A stretch of DNA of 64,000 nt from CAXBNV01 sp963977185. GTDB taxonomy: Bacteria; Pseudomonadota; Gammaproteobacteria; JAGOUU01. Of the stretch, positions 36,550 through 45,785 are shown piece by piece (position 1 is the stretch's first letter; the number at the start of each line of letters is the position of its first letter). Location of the stretch: positions 81,047 through 145,046 of the forward strand of contig CAXBNV010000002.1 of the NCBI GenBank assembly GCA_963977185.1, given 5' to 3'. Made by a program: the position numbers and the translations under genes. The notes below the pieces were generated by a model. The model ran no database searches. It was given only the letters and a program-made list of their open reading frames with translations, and had not been told where the DNA came from.

Positions 36550-38256
36550 ATGCCTCAATTTACAAAACCCAATGAATCACAAAATAATGATAACGTATTA
36601 GAAGATTTTTTATTTGATACATCAGACAAAAATGAAACAGATGAACAAGATAAACAAAAACAATCTGAATATTCTTTTACACAAGAGGATCAAGATAAAT
36701 TATCGATTAATGAGCATTCCAGATTTATGTATTCAAGCAAAAAAGTAGGACATGCTTTAATTTCTATGGATAAAAATGGTAATTTTTTAGCAAAACAATT
36801 TAATGCACCCGGTGGTGCTGATTCAGAAACTCCATCTGTTCGCCCATTACAAGATATAGAGCTGCTAGATATATATGGAGCAACAAGAGCTAGAGCTAAA
36901 ACACCAGATGGAACAGAAATGGTTTCATTGAGATCAGTGAACTTTACTGATAAAAATAATTTAACATCTGATGAAGAAGATGCTGAATTATTTTTATTCT
37001 CACCAACTACTTCACATACTTGGAAAGGAAATGTTTTTTGGGGAAGTAATCCTAATAAAAACATCAACATTTTTCAAAAAAGAGCAGAAGCTGAAGATGA
37101 TGATATAAAAGAAGAGATAACTGATTTAGTAAAAGAAAAAGAAGAAGTTGGAAATATCATAAAAAGATGTGATATTGAAGTTGATAATGAGTCTGTTGCT
37201 AAAAGAGAAGCAATAGTAAGACGAGTTCCAGATCAAAATACTGTTATGGGAGAATCAGCTATTGATGCATTTAGTGGTTTTAGAGAATCTTACCTTGAAA
37301 CATTTACACCTGATGCAAGAAAAGTTTTTGAAGATGCCGAGAATGCCAGAGAATATTATCGCGGGGGTAGCTTAAGAACTCAACCAAGACCTGAGTGGCT
37401 TCACTTGGCTGGATTTGGATTAACTCATATAGATCAAAATCCTCAAAGAGATAGTAATCTTGTAGCAGCTCCTAAAAGATATAATACTAAAATGCTAACG
37501 ATAGAAAGAGTTATAAAATGGCATGCTTTAAATAGAAAAAATTCAAAAAGCAGGTTAACTGGAGAATTTAAAACTATTTTAGATTCAGATGTTATGGAGT
37601 ATGGTTATATTAAAGCATCTATTAATGAAAAATATAAAACCGTAACTGTTAGCGTAAGATTATGCCCTTTTGTAAAATTTCCTCAAGACACAAAACCTAC
37701 TGATATCATGCAAACTACTTTTGTAACTCATAATTTATTAATGAATCAAACACCTGGAATGACTTGTTCTGTAAAAGTAGAAAAATCTAATGAAAAAAGA
37801 CCAGTTAAAATATATAACAGCTCAGCTGGATTAATGCCTATTAGTTTAAGTGTATCTGATCTTAGCACAAGATATCTAGATGCTTTTTCTGGAAAATCAA
37901 GAAAAGATTTTGCAAAAAAAACTAAAAGTTTAGTAGAAGAAATTGATGATACTGATGAATCAACAAATAGTTATGATACACTTGAATCGACAGAATCAAG
38001 TGCTAATTCAGAAGGTTCCGTAGGACAATTATTAGTAACTCAATTTCAATCAAGAAAAGCTCCTAAAAAGTTTTCAACAATAGAAGATTGGAATAAAATG
38101 GTAGATAAAATAGCATCAAGACATGGAGATGATGATATTGAATCTCAAGCTGAACAAGAGCATGAATATAGTAAAACTCAAAGAGATACAACGTTTGAAT
38201 CAATGTCAAATGACTCTAATGAAAGACTTAAAAAGAAAAGTCGCTCAGAAAGATAA
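36550..38256 (+). CDS. acidic protein of unknown function with possible His-Me finger nuclease core
   Basis: I do not recognise a named family for these 568 residues. The first 60 and last 130 residues are low-complexity, rich in Asp, Glu, Ser and Asn, and the protein ends in NERLKKKSRSER. A more structured middle contains EWLHLAGFGL (282-291, His285), SNLVAAPKRYNTKML (302-316, Asn303, Asn312) and IERVIKWHALN. An HxxGxGL...NLV...N order resembles the ββα-Me (HNH/His-Me finger) nuclease signature; this is inference. GGAGAG precedes the ATG. No signal peptide or membrane segment is visible. It diverges from the protease, and converges on the PAAR gene with a shared terminator. It may be a secreted effector. 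Confidence 0.6.
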   Translation: MPQFTKPNESQNNDNVLEDFLFDTSDKNETDEQDKQKQSEYSFTQEDQDKLSINEHSRFMYSSKKVGHALISMDKNGNFLAKQFNAPGGADSETPSVRPLQDIELLDIYGATRARAKTPDGTEMVSLRSVNFTDKNNLTSDEEDAELFLFSPTTSHTWKGNVFWGSNPNKNINIFQKRAEAEDDDIKEEITDLVKEKEEVGNIIKRCDIEVDNESVAKREAIVRRVPDQNTVMGESAIDAFSGFRESYLETFTPDARKVFEDAENAREYYRGGSLRTQPRPEWLHLAGFGLTHIDQNPQRDSNLVAAPKRYNTKMLTIERVIKWHALNRKNSKSRLTGEFKTILDSDVMEYGYIKASINEKYKTVTVSVRLCPFVKFPQDTKPTDIMQTTFVTHNLLMNQTPGMTCSVKVEKSNEKRPVKIYNSSAGLMPISLSVSDLSTRYLDAFSGKSRKDFAKKTKSLVEEIDDTDESTNSYDTLESTESSANSEGSVGQLLVTQFQSRKAPKKFSTIEDWNKMVDKIASRHGDDDIESQAEQEHEYSKTQRDTTFESMSNDSNERLKKKSRSER

Positions 38257-38283
38257 AAAAATAATAAAAATCAATATAATAGT

Positions 38284-38313
38284 AAAATGCACGCAACACA
38301 AAGCGTGCATTTT
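38284..38313. terminator. bidirectional terminator between the acidic-protein and PAAR genes
   Basis: AAAATGCACGC (38284-38294) pairs exactly with GCGTGCATTTT (38303-38313), with an 8-base loop and A/T tracts on both sides. It serves two convergent genes. Confidence 0.8.
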
Positions 38314-38602
38314 AGTTTAGACAAACTTTATCTCCAAAGAAATCAGAATTAATTTTACCACCATGATCGGTACAACTGCCAAATAAAGCAACAGGCTTAC
38401 CATTTATAAAAATTTTTGAGCTACCTTGAATAATCGCGCTTTTGGTACCATCAGAGCATAAATACTCATCTCCAGCACAAACAATAGCTGAATTATTAAT
38501 AAAAACTTGTGTTGCTAAATTAACCAAAGCAAAAGCTATACCATGTGGCGCCCCTGATGCTCCTGGGCATGGACAAAACACTGTGTCTGAGATTGTAATC
38601 AT
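38312..38602 (-). CDS. PAAR-domain spike protein
   Basis: The 96-residue protein is a stand-alone PAAR domain. Typical elements are the glycine-rich GASGAPHGIA with His20, INNSAIVCAGDEYLC, the turn GSSKIFINGKPVALFGSCTDHGG with Cys77 and His80, and a final hairpin. PAAR proteins cap the VgrG tip of type VI secretion systems and bring effectors to it, binding zinc through His/Cys. I start at the ATG at 38602; upstream in-frame codons encode an unrelated hydrophobic stretch. No VgrG or other T6SS gene is in the window. The divergent neighbour starts 98 bases away. Confidence 0.83.
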   Translation of the reverse strand: MITISDTVFCPCPGASGAPHGIAFALVNLATQVFINNSAIVCAGDEYLCSDGTKSAIIQGSSKIFINGKPVALFGSCTDHGGKINSDFFGDKVCLN

Positions 38603-38699
38603 TATTTTTAACTTTATTTTTATTAGAATTACTATAAGCATGTCATAAATACTATCTATAATAAATAATATATATCTAATATGCAAAAAGGAATTAAGC

Positions 38700-41432
38700 A
38701 TGCCATACATTACATCTACTGATGAATATTTTAAAGTTATAAAAGATAATCATAAAAAATTCTTAGAGCAAAACATGATCTCTTCTCTTAAAATTTTTGC
38801 AGAACAAAGATCACATAACCAAATAAATACATGCGTTAATTATATGAATGCATTTTGTGATTTTAAAGCAGTTTATCTTAATCGTTCAACTAAACAAGCA
38901 TCTTTTGGTTCACAAATTAAACATGGCTCATTAGCAGCACTTTTAGGAATTGGAATTGGCAGTCTTAGTTTTTTTGCAACAAAAAGCAATGCTATTTCTG
39001 AAACATTTAATCCTCTTGCTGGAGTAAATGATATTTCCGCAGGAACTTTTAGCGCTCTTTTAGGAGCTGCGGTAAGTATTATTACTTATCAACTGTGGCA
39101 AAAAACAACAAAAAATCCTGCTGTTGAAGATTTTGAAAAATTTCAAGAATGTATGCAAAAAGCTGGATTTAATAATGAAAAATATAAAGCTCTATCTTCT
39201 GAATTAGTAAAATTATTTCATTATCGAGAATGTTTATTATTAAATTTTAAAGATAATTTTGACATTCCTTTTCGCGATGAATTTAAAGAAAAATATTTAA
39301 TTGATAATGAAAAAATAGATGATGAAATTATTGATGTAGCAATAGAAGTGTATTTTTTAGAACAATTAAATTTACTTTTTAATTCTTCATTTAAAAATAT
39401 TTATATTATTCAAGATGATGAAATAAAAGAAGAGCAAGGACAAATTAAAATTATATCTTGGATAAAAAAATTATTTGATGATGAGCAAACAAGGAAAATT
39501 TTTACTCAGCAATTGCAAATACAATTTATGGAGCAATGTCTTAATTATCTTGAACTTCAAATGCTAGAGCCTGGATTTTTAGCTCAATATCCTCTTTTAA
39601 CAACAAGTCTTACTGGTTTAATGACTGGAGCTACCACTTTTTGCTGCATTATAGCATTTACAGGATTAATGACTTTAGCTGCAATTAGCTTTAGTTTTGT
39701 TGCAACAACGATTAGCTTATTTTCTTCTTATTTAGCTATTAATTATTTTGATTGTTTAAAATATAAAAGAGATGAAAAAAATAGATTCACAATTTCTAAA
39801 ACTATAAAAAATATTACCAAAGAATGTGAAAGATTAAATAATTTAATAAAAGATATGATTGAAACAACTTCTGAAGACTTTACACAACTTGATAAATATC
39901 AAGATAAAATAAGTGGTCATAGTACTTTTTGTGATTTCCATTTGTTTTGTAATCCAGATAAACATATTGCCATAGGTGCATCTGCTTCTTGGGCAAGAGA
40001 ATATGCGTCAAGATATCGACATAACAAATCAATAGAAATAGATTTAAAAAAAACACATAAAGAAATCATTGAAATAAGTCAAATCCAAACTCAAAAACTT
40101 CAAGACATATTATATAATATAATTATAGCTAAAAAAGAAAAAGAGGCACAAGAGCCTTATTCAAAATTAATGAAATTTATACATCATACAAAGCATTATT
40201 TGACTCAAGAATCAAACCAAAATTTTATAAATAGATTTGAAATAATTTATAAAATTAAAGAGCAGATACTAGAAATAATATCAATAATTCCAAGCCATAT
40301 TATAAATAGCATACCTAAAGAGTTAGAAGAATTTTATACTGCACCTATAAATCAAGGTGGCCTTTATGGTTTAAAGTATGATTTAATACAAGCTCGATAT
40401 TTGGCACCAACCCCATTAAAAAATTTTTCATGTAATAATTTTTATACTAAATTATTACATACAGCTCAAAAGCTTAACTTTTTATTATCAAATGATATAA
40501 ATAATGAATTTATTTTAACTGGAGATACTGAGTATCGAAAAAGACTAGGGCTTAATATAAATTCAAATAATGAGGATATAATCTTTAAAATTAACTCAAG
40601 AAATATTAATAAATATTTAAATACATCTTTTAGTTTTTTATATTCTTTAAATAAACCTGATGTAATAGATCAACCTATTGAAAATTCGAATGAGTTTATT
40701 TTATATAGAACACTATTATTAAAACAATTAGCAAATCTTGTTAATTCAAATAATAATTGCATTGAAAAATCAATAAAAAAAGAAATATTATTAGCAGTTA
40801 AAGCAAAATTTAAAGTTGATCCTAATATTGTTATTGATGATATATTCAATCAATCATTATTTGCAAAAAATGAGAATCAAAAATGTACATTAAGCATCAA
40901 AGACCCATTAGGAAATGAATGCTTAATTTGTGATTTAGAATTTATATCAGATGCTATTCGACTTGATTTATCTTATATATCACAGCCAATAACACCAAAA
41001 ATGATTATTGATATTGAAGCTTCTGAATTTTTATTTAATAAAAAACCAAGTCACTGTTTTTTATTTGGATACAATCATGATTCTATATTAGTTCCAGAAA
41101 TATCTAAAAAATATGTAGAAAAATTAATAACAACTATTACTGTTTCTAAAGAATTTATTTTTAAAATAATAAATAATAATCTATTAGGAAGTTTAAGGTA
41201 TTTAAATTATTATTTAGATTATTCAATAAAAGAAGTTTCTAATTTATCAAATAATATTGCAAAATTAGTCTCTTTTATAAATAATAATAAAATGCCTGAG
41301 TTTGACCATTCTTATATTAATAACGCCAAAGAATTACTTGATGATTATAATAATAATTTGAAAGATTTATTACATGACGTAAAAACTGGAACTAGACCTT
41401 TGAATGCAAAATTATTTTTAAGCAATTGTTGA
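38700..41432 (+). CDS. 910-residue membrane-inserting protein next to PAAR, possible effector
   Basis: I do not recognise the family. The protein has two hydrophobic hairpins: about 76-93 plus 114-132 (glycine/alanine-rich), and 298-320 plus 322-350. Between and after them it is mostly alpha-helical and charged, with no signal peptide. The C-terminal 550 residues have no motif I can name. AAAGGA precedes the ATG. It diverges from PAAR by 97 bases and ends 9 bases from the convergent trmB. The hairpins resemble those of pore-forming or membrane-targeted effectors, and PAAR adjacency suggests delivery. Both are inference. Confidence 0.55.
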   Translation: MPYITSTDEYFKVIKDNHKKFLEQNMISSLKIFAEQRSHNQINTCVNYMNAFCDFKAVYLNRSTKQASFGSQIKHGSLAALLGIGIGSLSFFATKSNAISETFNPLAGVNDISAGTFSALLGAAVSIITYQLWQKTTKNPAVEDFEKFQECMQKAGFNNEKYKALSSELVKLFHYRECLLLNFKDNFDIPFRDEFKEKYLIDNEKIDDEIIDVAIEVYFLEQLNLLFNSSFKNIYIIQDDEIKEEQGQIKIISWIKKLFDDEQTRKIFTQQLQIQFMEQCLNYLELQMLEPGFLAQYPLLTTSLTGLMTGATTFCCIIAFTGLMTLAAISFSFVATTISLFSSYLAINYFDCLKYKRDEKNRFTISKTIKNITKECERLNNLIKDMIETTSEDFTQLDKYQDKISGHSTFCDFHLFCNPDKHIAIGASASWAREYASRYRHNKSIEIDLKKTHKEIIEISQIQTQKLQDILYNIIIAKKEKEAQEPYSKLMKFIHHTKHYLTQESNQNFINRFEIIYKIKEQILEIISIIPSHIINSIPKELEEFYTAPINQGGLYGLKYDLIQARYLAPTPLKNFSCNNFYTKLLHTAQKLNFLLSNDINNEFILTGDTEYRKRLGLNINSNNEDIIFKINSRNINKYLNTSFSFLYSLNKPDVIDQPIENSNEFILYRTLLLKQLANLVNSNNNCIEKSIKKEILLAVKAKFKVDPNIVIDDIFNQSLFAKNENQKCTLSIKDPLGNECLICDLEFISDAIRLDLSYISQPITPKMIIDIEASEFLFNKKPSHCFLFGYNHDSILVPEISKKYVEKLITTITVSKEFIFKIINNNLLGSLRYLNYYLDYSIKEVSNLSNNIAKLVSFINNNKMPEFDHSYINNAKELLDDYNNNLKDLLHDVKTGTRPLNAKLFLSNC

Positions 41433-41441
41433 GTCACTACT

Positions 41442-42185
41442 TTATTTTAAATCAGCATAAACTAAATCGTGTATATTATGACCAAGTTTTATACCACGCC
41501 TTTCAAATCTGGTCTCAAATCTATTCAAAATTATATTATCTAAATAAATATTTTCAGGAAAAATTCTTTGATTTTTAATATATTGCTTAGTAAACTTATT
41601 ATCCAAACTAGTAAAAACTTCTTCAATATGCTCATAATAATTTTCCCAATCTGTAGCAATGTGAATCAGCCCTGATTTTGTTAGTTTTGATATTAATAAA
41701 TTAACAAACTTTACTTGAATTAACCTTCTTTTATGATGTGCAGATTTATGCCATGGATCTGGAAAAAATATTTGGACTTTATCTAGACTGTTATTAACAA
41801 TACAATTATCTAAAATATCAACAATATCTTTATTACAAAATCTTATGTTTGTTAAATCTTTAGTATGGGCAAGATTTAAAGCTCTACCAACCCCTGCTTC
41901 ATGTACTTCAACGCCTATAAAATTTACATCTCTATACTTTTCTGCCATAGAGCATACATTATCTCCATCGCCAAAACCTATTTCTAATACAACTTTATTA
42001 TTATTCCCAAAAATTTTTTGAAAATCCCATGAATTATTAATATCTAAAAGATAAATACTAGAATATTCATCCAAAGCTTTTTGTTGTGATCTTGTTACTC
42101 TACCACTACGCTTTACAAAGCTTTTGATTGTTCTTAAAGGAATGTTTTTCTCTAATATATCTTTGGGAATGTTACTTGTACTCAT
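41442..42185 (-). CDS. trmB: tRNA (guanine-N7-)-methyltransferase
   Basis: TrmB makes m7G46 in tRNA. The SAM motif is VLEIGFGDGDNVCSMA, and the highly typical PDPWHKSAHHKRRLI motif carries the catalytic/tRNA-binding residues. The late RGIKLGHNIHDLVY stretch is also diagnostic. The 247 residues match the family. It is a single gene, convergent with the 910-residue protein gene and spaced from the peptide transporter gene upstream by 99 bases. Confidence 0.95.
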   Translation of the reverse strand: MSTSNIPKDILEKNIPLRTIKSFVKRSGRVTRSQQKALDEYSSIYLLDINNSWDFQKIFGNNNKVVLEIGFGDGDNVCSMAEKYRDVNFIGVEVHEAGVGRALNLAHTKDLTNIRFCNKDIVDILDNCIVNNSLDKVQIFFPDPWHKSAHHKRRLIQVKFVNLLISKLTKSGLIHIATDWENYYEHIEEVFTSLDNKFTKQYIKNQRIFPENIYLDNIILNRFETRFERRGIKLGHNIHDLVYADLK

Positions 42186-42284
42186 TAAAATATAAACTGC
42201 ATGATATAAATTTAAAAACCAATTATATAACTAATTTATAAAAATACCAATAGCTAGATTAATTTAGAATATTAATTGAGAATA

Positions 42285-43796
42285 TTATTTTTTACTATTT
42301 ATTAACCTATTGATAAAAGGTACAACAGTAAAAGCTAAAAGAGACATAATAAAAGTAATGACCCCTAGTTTAAAAAATATAGATGTATACATGTGTAAAA
42401 AATATTCAGTCTCTAACAATCCTGATGGTGTTTTTGCAGGTGTTATAATAAACTTACCTACCATGCCTGATAACCATATACCTATTGAAGTCGATAATAA
42501 AAATCCGCCCATAAAATAACTAGTCATATTTGAAGGAGATAATTTACACACCATAGCAAGACCTAATGCACTAACTAACAATTCCCCAGCTGATATAAAA
42601 AAATAACTCAAAACAATCCACCAAGGAGATAAAATACCATCTACAGCACTCATTGCCGCTATTGGCATAATTAATAGACTAAATGAAGCTAAAATTAGCC
42701 CCAAAGAAAACCTTAAAGGTATTGATACTGGTTTATTGCTATTCTCCATATGCAAATAAAACTTTGCAAAAAATGGACTTAAAATAACAATCCAAATAGG
42801 ATTTATAACAGCAAAAGTTTCAGCAGGAATATTATAACCAAAAATAACCTTATCAACATTATTATTGATAAATAAATTCATTGCTCCAAATATTTGAGCA
42901 TAGATACTAAAAAATACTATCGCCATTATTATTAGAAAAAAACTAGCTAATACTTTTTTTCCAACAATACCAGGTAAAGAAAAAGAAAAATATAAATAGG
43001 TAAATATAACTATTACGGATACTATTGATAAAACTGCATTTGCTCTATCTAAGCTTATTAATATATCACTTGCAATTAATACACATATTAAACTTGCAAC
43101 AATAACGCCTAGATACCTACCAAAAGATATTCTAACAAAATCAATTGAAGATCCATGATTTTTAAAATACTTTAATCTAGTTATAAACCATGATAAACCT
43201 ATCACAAGCCCTACTGAACATATAAAAAAAGCTGGAGGGTATCCATAAAAATTTTTAACAACAGGGATAATTAACTCAGATAATTGTCCCCCTATATTAA
43301 TAGACATATAAAAAATAGTATATCCTGAGTCTATTCTTGGATCATTAGGCTTATATACTTTTGATAATAAAGTTGTCGGATTAGGCTTAAAAAAACCATT
43401 TCCTATAATAATAAAGCCTAATGATATATAAAATAATTTATTAATTAGACCTGAGTTAAAATAATTTAATAAGAAATCTGATGAAACAATTCCTAGAAAA
43501 AAATAACCTAGAATTAGAAAGATAGCTCCTAAAATTAAAGAACGCTTAATCCCGAAAATCTTATCTGCAACATAACCTCCTATACAAGGCGTTGCATATA
43601 CTAATGCCATAAAAGCAGCATTTACTTGAATAGCAATAGAGTCATCAAAATTTAACTTATTCAACAAGAAAAATATTAATATAACTTGCATACCATAGTA
43701 TGCAAAGCGTTCCCACATTTCCACTAAAAATAAATAAGTTAATTCCTTAGGCTGCTTATTTTGGGTATTAATTACCGAACTATTCAAATGGCTCAT
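42285..43796 (-). CDS. POT/PTR-family proton-dependent oligopeptide transporter
   Basis: This MFS-type carrier imports di- and tripeptides with protons. The PTR signature is at the N-terminus: LFLVEMWERFAYYGMQ, including ExxER. The second signature IIIGNGFFKPNPTTLLSKVY is near 130-150. About 14 hydrophobic segments and 503 residues match DtpA/DtpD. It stands alone. With the peptide-binding protein and alanine dehydrogenase it points to amino acid-based nutrition. Confidence 0.93.
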   Translation of the reverse strand: MSHLNSSVINTQNKQPKELTYLFLVEMWERFAYYGMQVILIFFLLNKLNFDDSIAIQVNAAFMALVYATPCIGGYVADKIFGIKRSLILGAIFLILGYFFLGIVSSDFLLNYFNSGLINKLFYISLGFIIIGNGFFKPNPTTLLSKVYKPNDPRIDSGYTIFYMSINIGGQLSELIIPVVKNFYGYPPAFFICSVGLVIGLSWFITRLKYFKNHGSSIDFVRISFGRYLGVIVASLICVLIASDILISLDRANAVLSIVSVIVIFTYLYFSFSLPGIVGKKVLASFFLIIMAIVFFSIYAQIFGAMNLFINNNVDKVIFGYNIPAETFAVINPIWIVILSPFFAKFYLHMENSNKPVSIPLRFSLGLILASFSLLIMPIAAMSAVDGILSPWWIVLSYFFISAGELLVSALGLAMVCKLSPSNMTSYFMGGFLLSTSIGIWLSGMVGKFIITPAKTPSGLLETEYFLHMYTSIFFKLGVITFIMSLLAFTVVPFINRLINSKK

Positions 43797-44024
43797 AATA
43801 AAATGAAGATATCCATATCATATTAAATTTAAATCACTTTACTTAATTATAAGACATTATTGATAAAAAATTATGTTTTATAATATTTATTTAATGACAC
43901 TTAAATAGTTAGTTAGTATAATAATAAATTTATTTAACAAATATTACTATTTTAAATACACATGTAGCTTTTTAGCACTGATACATATAAAATCTATGTA
44001 TCTTCTATCTAAAGAAAAATAACT

Positions 44025-45776
44025 ATGGATAAAAAGTACTACAAATTCACAAAAAGACAACAAGTAAAGTTTACCCCAAATTTTTGGGATATTATTATGT
44101 TGTTCCTAATATTAGGCTTATTTGCAATGACAGTGATTGCAACTAATAATATGACTATTCCTTACTCTTTAGGTGAAAACATAAAAATAACTTTGTCTCC
44201 ACTAAAGCTGCCTTTTTATGCATTTTATAGCATATTAAGAATGGCTATAGCTTTATTTATATCTCTAATAGTAAGTTTATTTATCGGCAGATTATGTGCT
44301 AAAAGTCAAATGGCTGAAAAATTAGTTATTCCTTTAATAGATATTTTACAATCAATTCCTATCTTAGGCTTTCAAGCAATATCAGTTATACCATTTATAT
44401 ACTTATTCCCAACAACTAGATTTGGACCTGAATGTGCGGCTATATTTGCTTTATTTACCTCTCTTGCTTGGAATATGATCTTAAGTGTATATCAATCTAT
44501 TAAAAGTCTTCCTCATGATTTAGAAGAAGCAGCTGATATCATGCGATTATCCAAATGGCAAAGAGCCTTTAAAATAGAATTTCCTTTCGCTGTTCCTAAT
44601 TTAATTTGGAACATGATGATATCTGTATCTAGTGGTTGGTTTTTTGTTGTTGCCTGTGAAACAGTACTTGTTGCTAATCAAAAAATCACTTTACCTGGAA
44701 TAGGTTCTTATATCTATCTTGCAATTGCCGACCAAAATCTGACCGCTATATTTTATGCTATCTTCACTATGTTGATAGTAATTTTATTATATGATCAGTT
44801 ATTATTTCGCCCTCTTGTTTGGTGGTCTGAAAAGTTTAAATTAGATGCTGATGATGAATATACTTTTTATGACACTCCATGGGTTTATAATCTTTTTCAA
44901 AAAACTATTTTAATAAAATCCTTAAAAAACAAATTATCTACTTTTATAGATTTAATTAAATCATATATATATAAACATTATAAAAAAATTAATTATACAA
45001 CTCTTGATATATCCACTTCTCAAACAAAAACAATACCCCCTGCCTTGATATATTCAATATTAATTATCTTACTAGGCATCTCTGTATACTTTTTTATTGA
45101 TTTTATTACTGATAACTTATCTACAAAAGAAATTTTATATGTTGTATATCTTGGTGCTATAACAGCATCAAAAGTATTTATTTTAATAATATTATGTTCA
45201 ATAATTTGGGTTCCTGTTGGTGTATATATCGGTCTAAATCCTAAATTAACTAAAATAGTACAACCGTTAATTCAATTTTTAGCAGCTTTCCCTGCTAATT
45301 TGATATTCCCTTTAATAGTAATGTTAATAGTAAAATTTAATTTAAATGTAAATATATGGACAAGTCCATTAATGATTTTAGGAACTCAATGGTATATTTT
45401 ATTTAATATTATTGCCGGTATGACAAGTATCCCTAAAGAATTAAAATATGCTATTCAAAATTATCAAATAAAAGGTAAATTATGGTGGACAAGATTTGCT
45501 CTACCAGCTATTTTTCCATATTATGTAACAGGCGCAATGGCTGCAGCTGGTGGTGCCTGGAATGCGAGTATTGTTGCTGAAGTTGTAGAATGGGGTAATA
45601 CCAAACTAGTTGCAACAGGATTAGGTGCTTATATAGCCCAATATACAGCAACAGGAAATATGCCTCGTGTTGCTTTAGGAATTATCGTTATGAGTCTTTA
45701 TGTTATCATATTAAATAAATTAATCTGGCAAAGACTTTATAAAAAAACTACTAATTATTATAGTTTTAATACCTAG
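44025..45776 (+). CDS. two-domain ABC transporter permease (NitT/TauT-like)
   Basis: This 583-residue inner-membrane protein has two BPD_transp_1-type permease units in tandem, about 70-275 and 375-575. Each carries an EAA loop: LPHDLEEAADIMRLSKWQRA in the first and IPKELKYAIQNYQIKG in the second, the latter missing the conserved alanine/glycine pattern. Fused permeases of this kind are known in some nitrate/sulfonate/taurine-type systems. No ATPase or binding protein gene is adjacent, since the next gene is convergent, so the partners must be elsewhere. The substrate is unknown. Confidence 0.85.
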   Translation: MDKKYYKFTKRQQVKFTPNFWDIIMLFLILGLFAMTVIATNNMTIPYSLGENIKITLSPLKLPFYAFYSILRMAIALFISLIVSLFIGRLCAKSQMAEKLVIPLIDILQSIPILGFQAISVIPFIYLFPTTRFGPECAAIFALFTSLAWNMILSVYQSIKSLPHDLEEAADIMRLSKWQRAFKIEFPFAVPNLIWNMMISVSSGWFFVVACETVLVANQKITLPGIGSYIYLAIADQNLTAIFYAIFTMLIVILLYDQLLFRPLVWWSEKFKLDADDEYTFYDTPWVYNLFQKTILIKSLKNKLSTFIDLIKSYIYKHYKKINYTTLDISTSQTKTIPPALIYSILIILLGISVYFFIDFITDNLSTKEILYVVYLGAITASKVFILIILCSIIWVPVGVYIGLNPKLTKIVQPLIQFLAAFPANLIFPLIVMLIVKFNLNVNIWTSPLMILGTQWYILFNIIAGMTSIPKELKYAIQNYQIKGKLWWTRFALPAIFPYYVTGAMAAAGGAWNASIVAEVVEWGNTKLVATGLGAYIAQYTATGNMPRVALGIIVMSLYVIILNKLIWQRLYKKTTNYYSFNT

Positions 45777-45785
45777 CTTTATGCT

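Noticed and set aside
38123..38320. Open frame overlapping the end of the acidic-protein gene in another frame.
   Set aside because: Low-complexity Lys-rich translation, overlapping the terminator; not a plausible gene.
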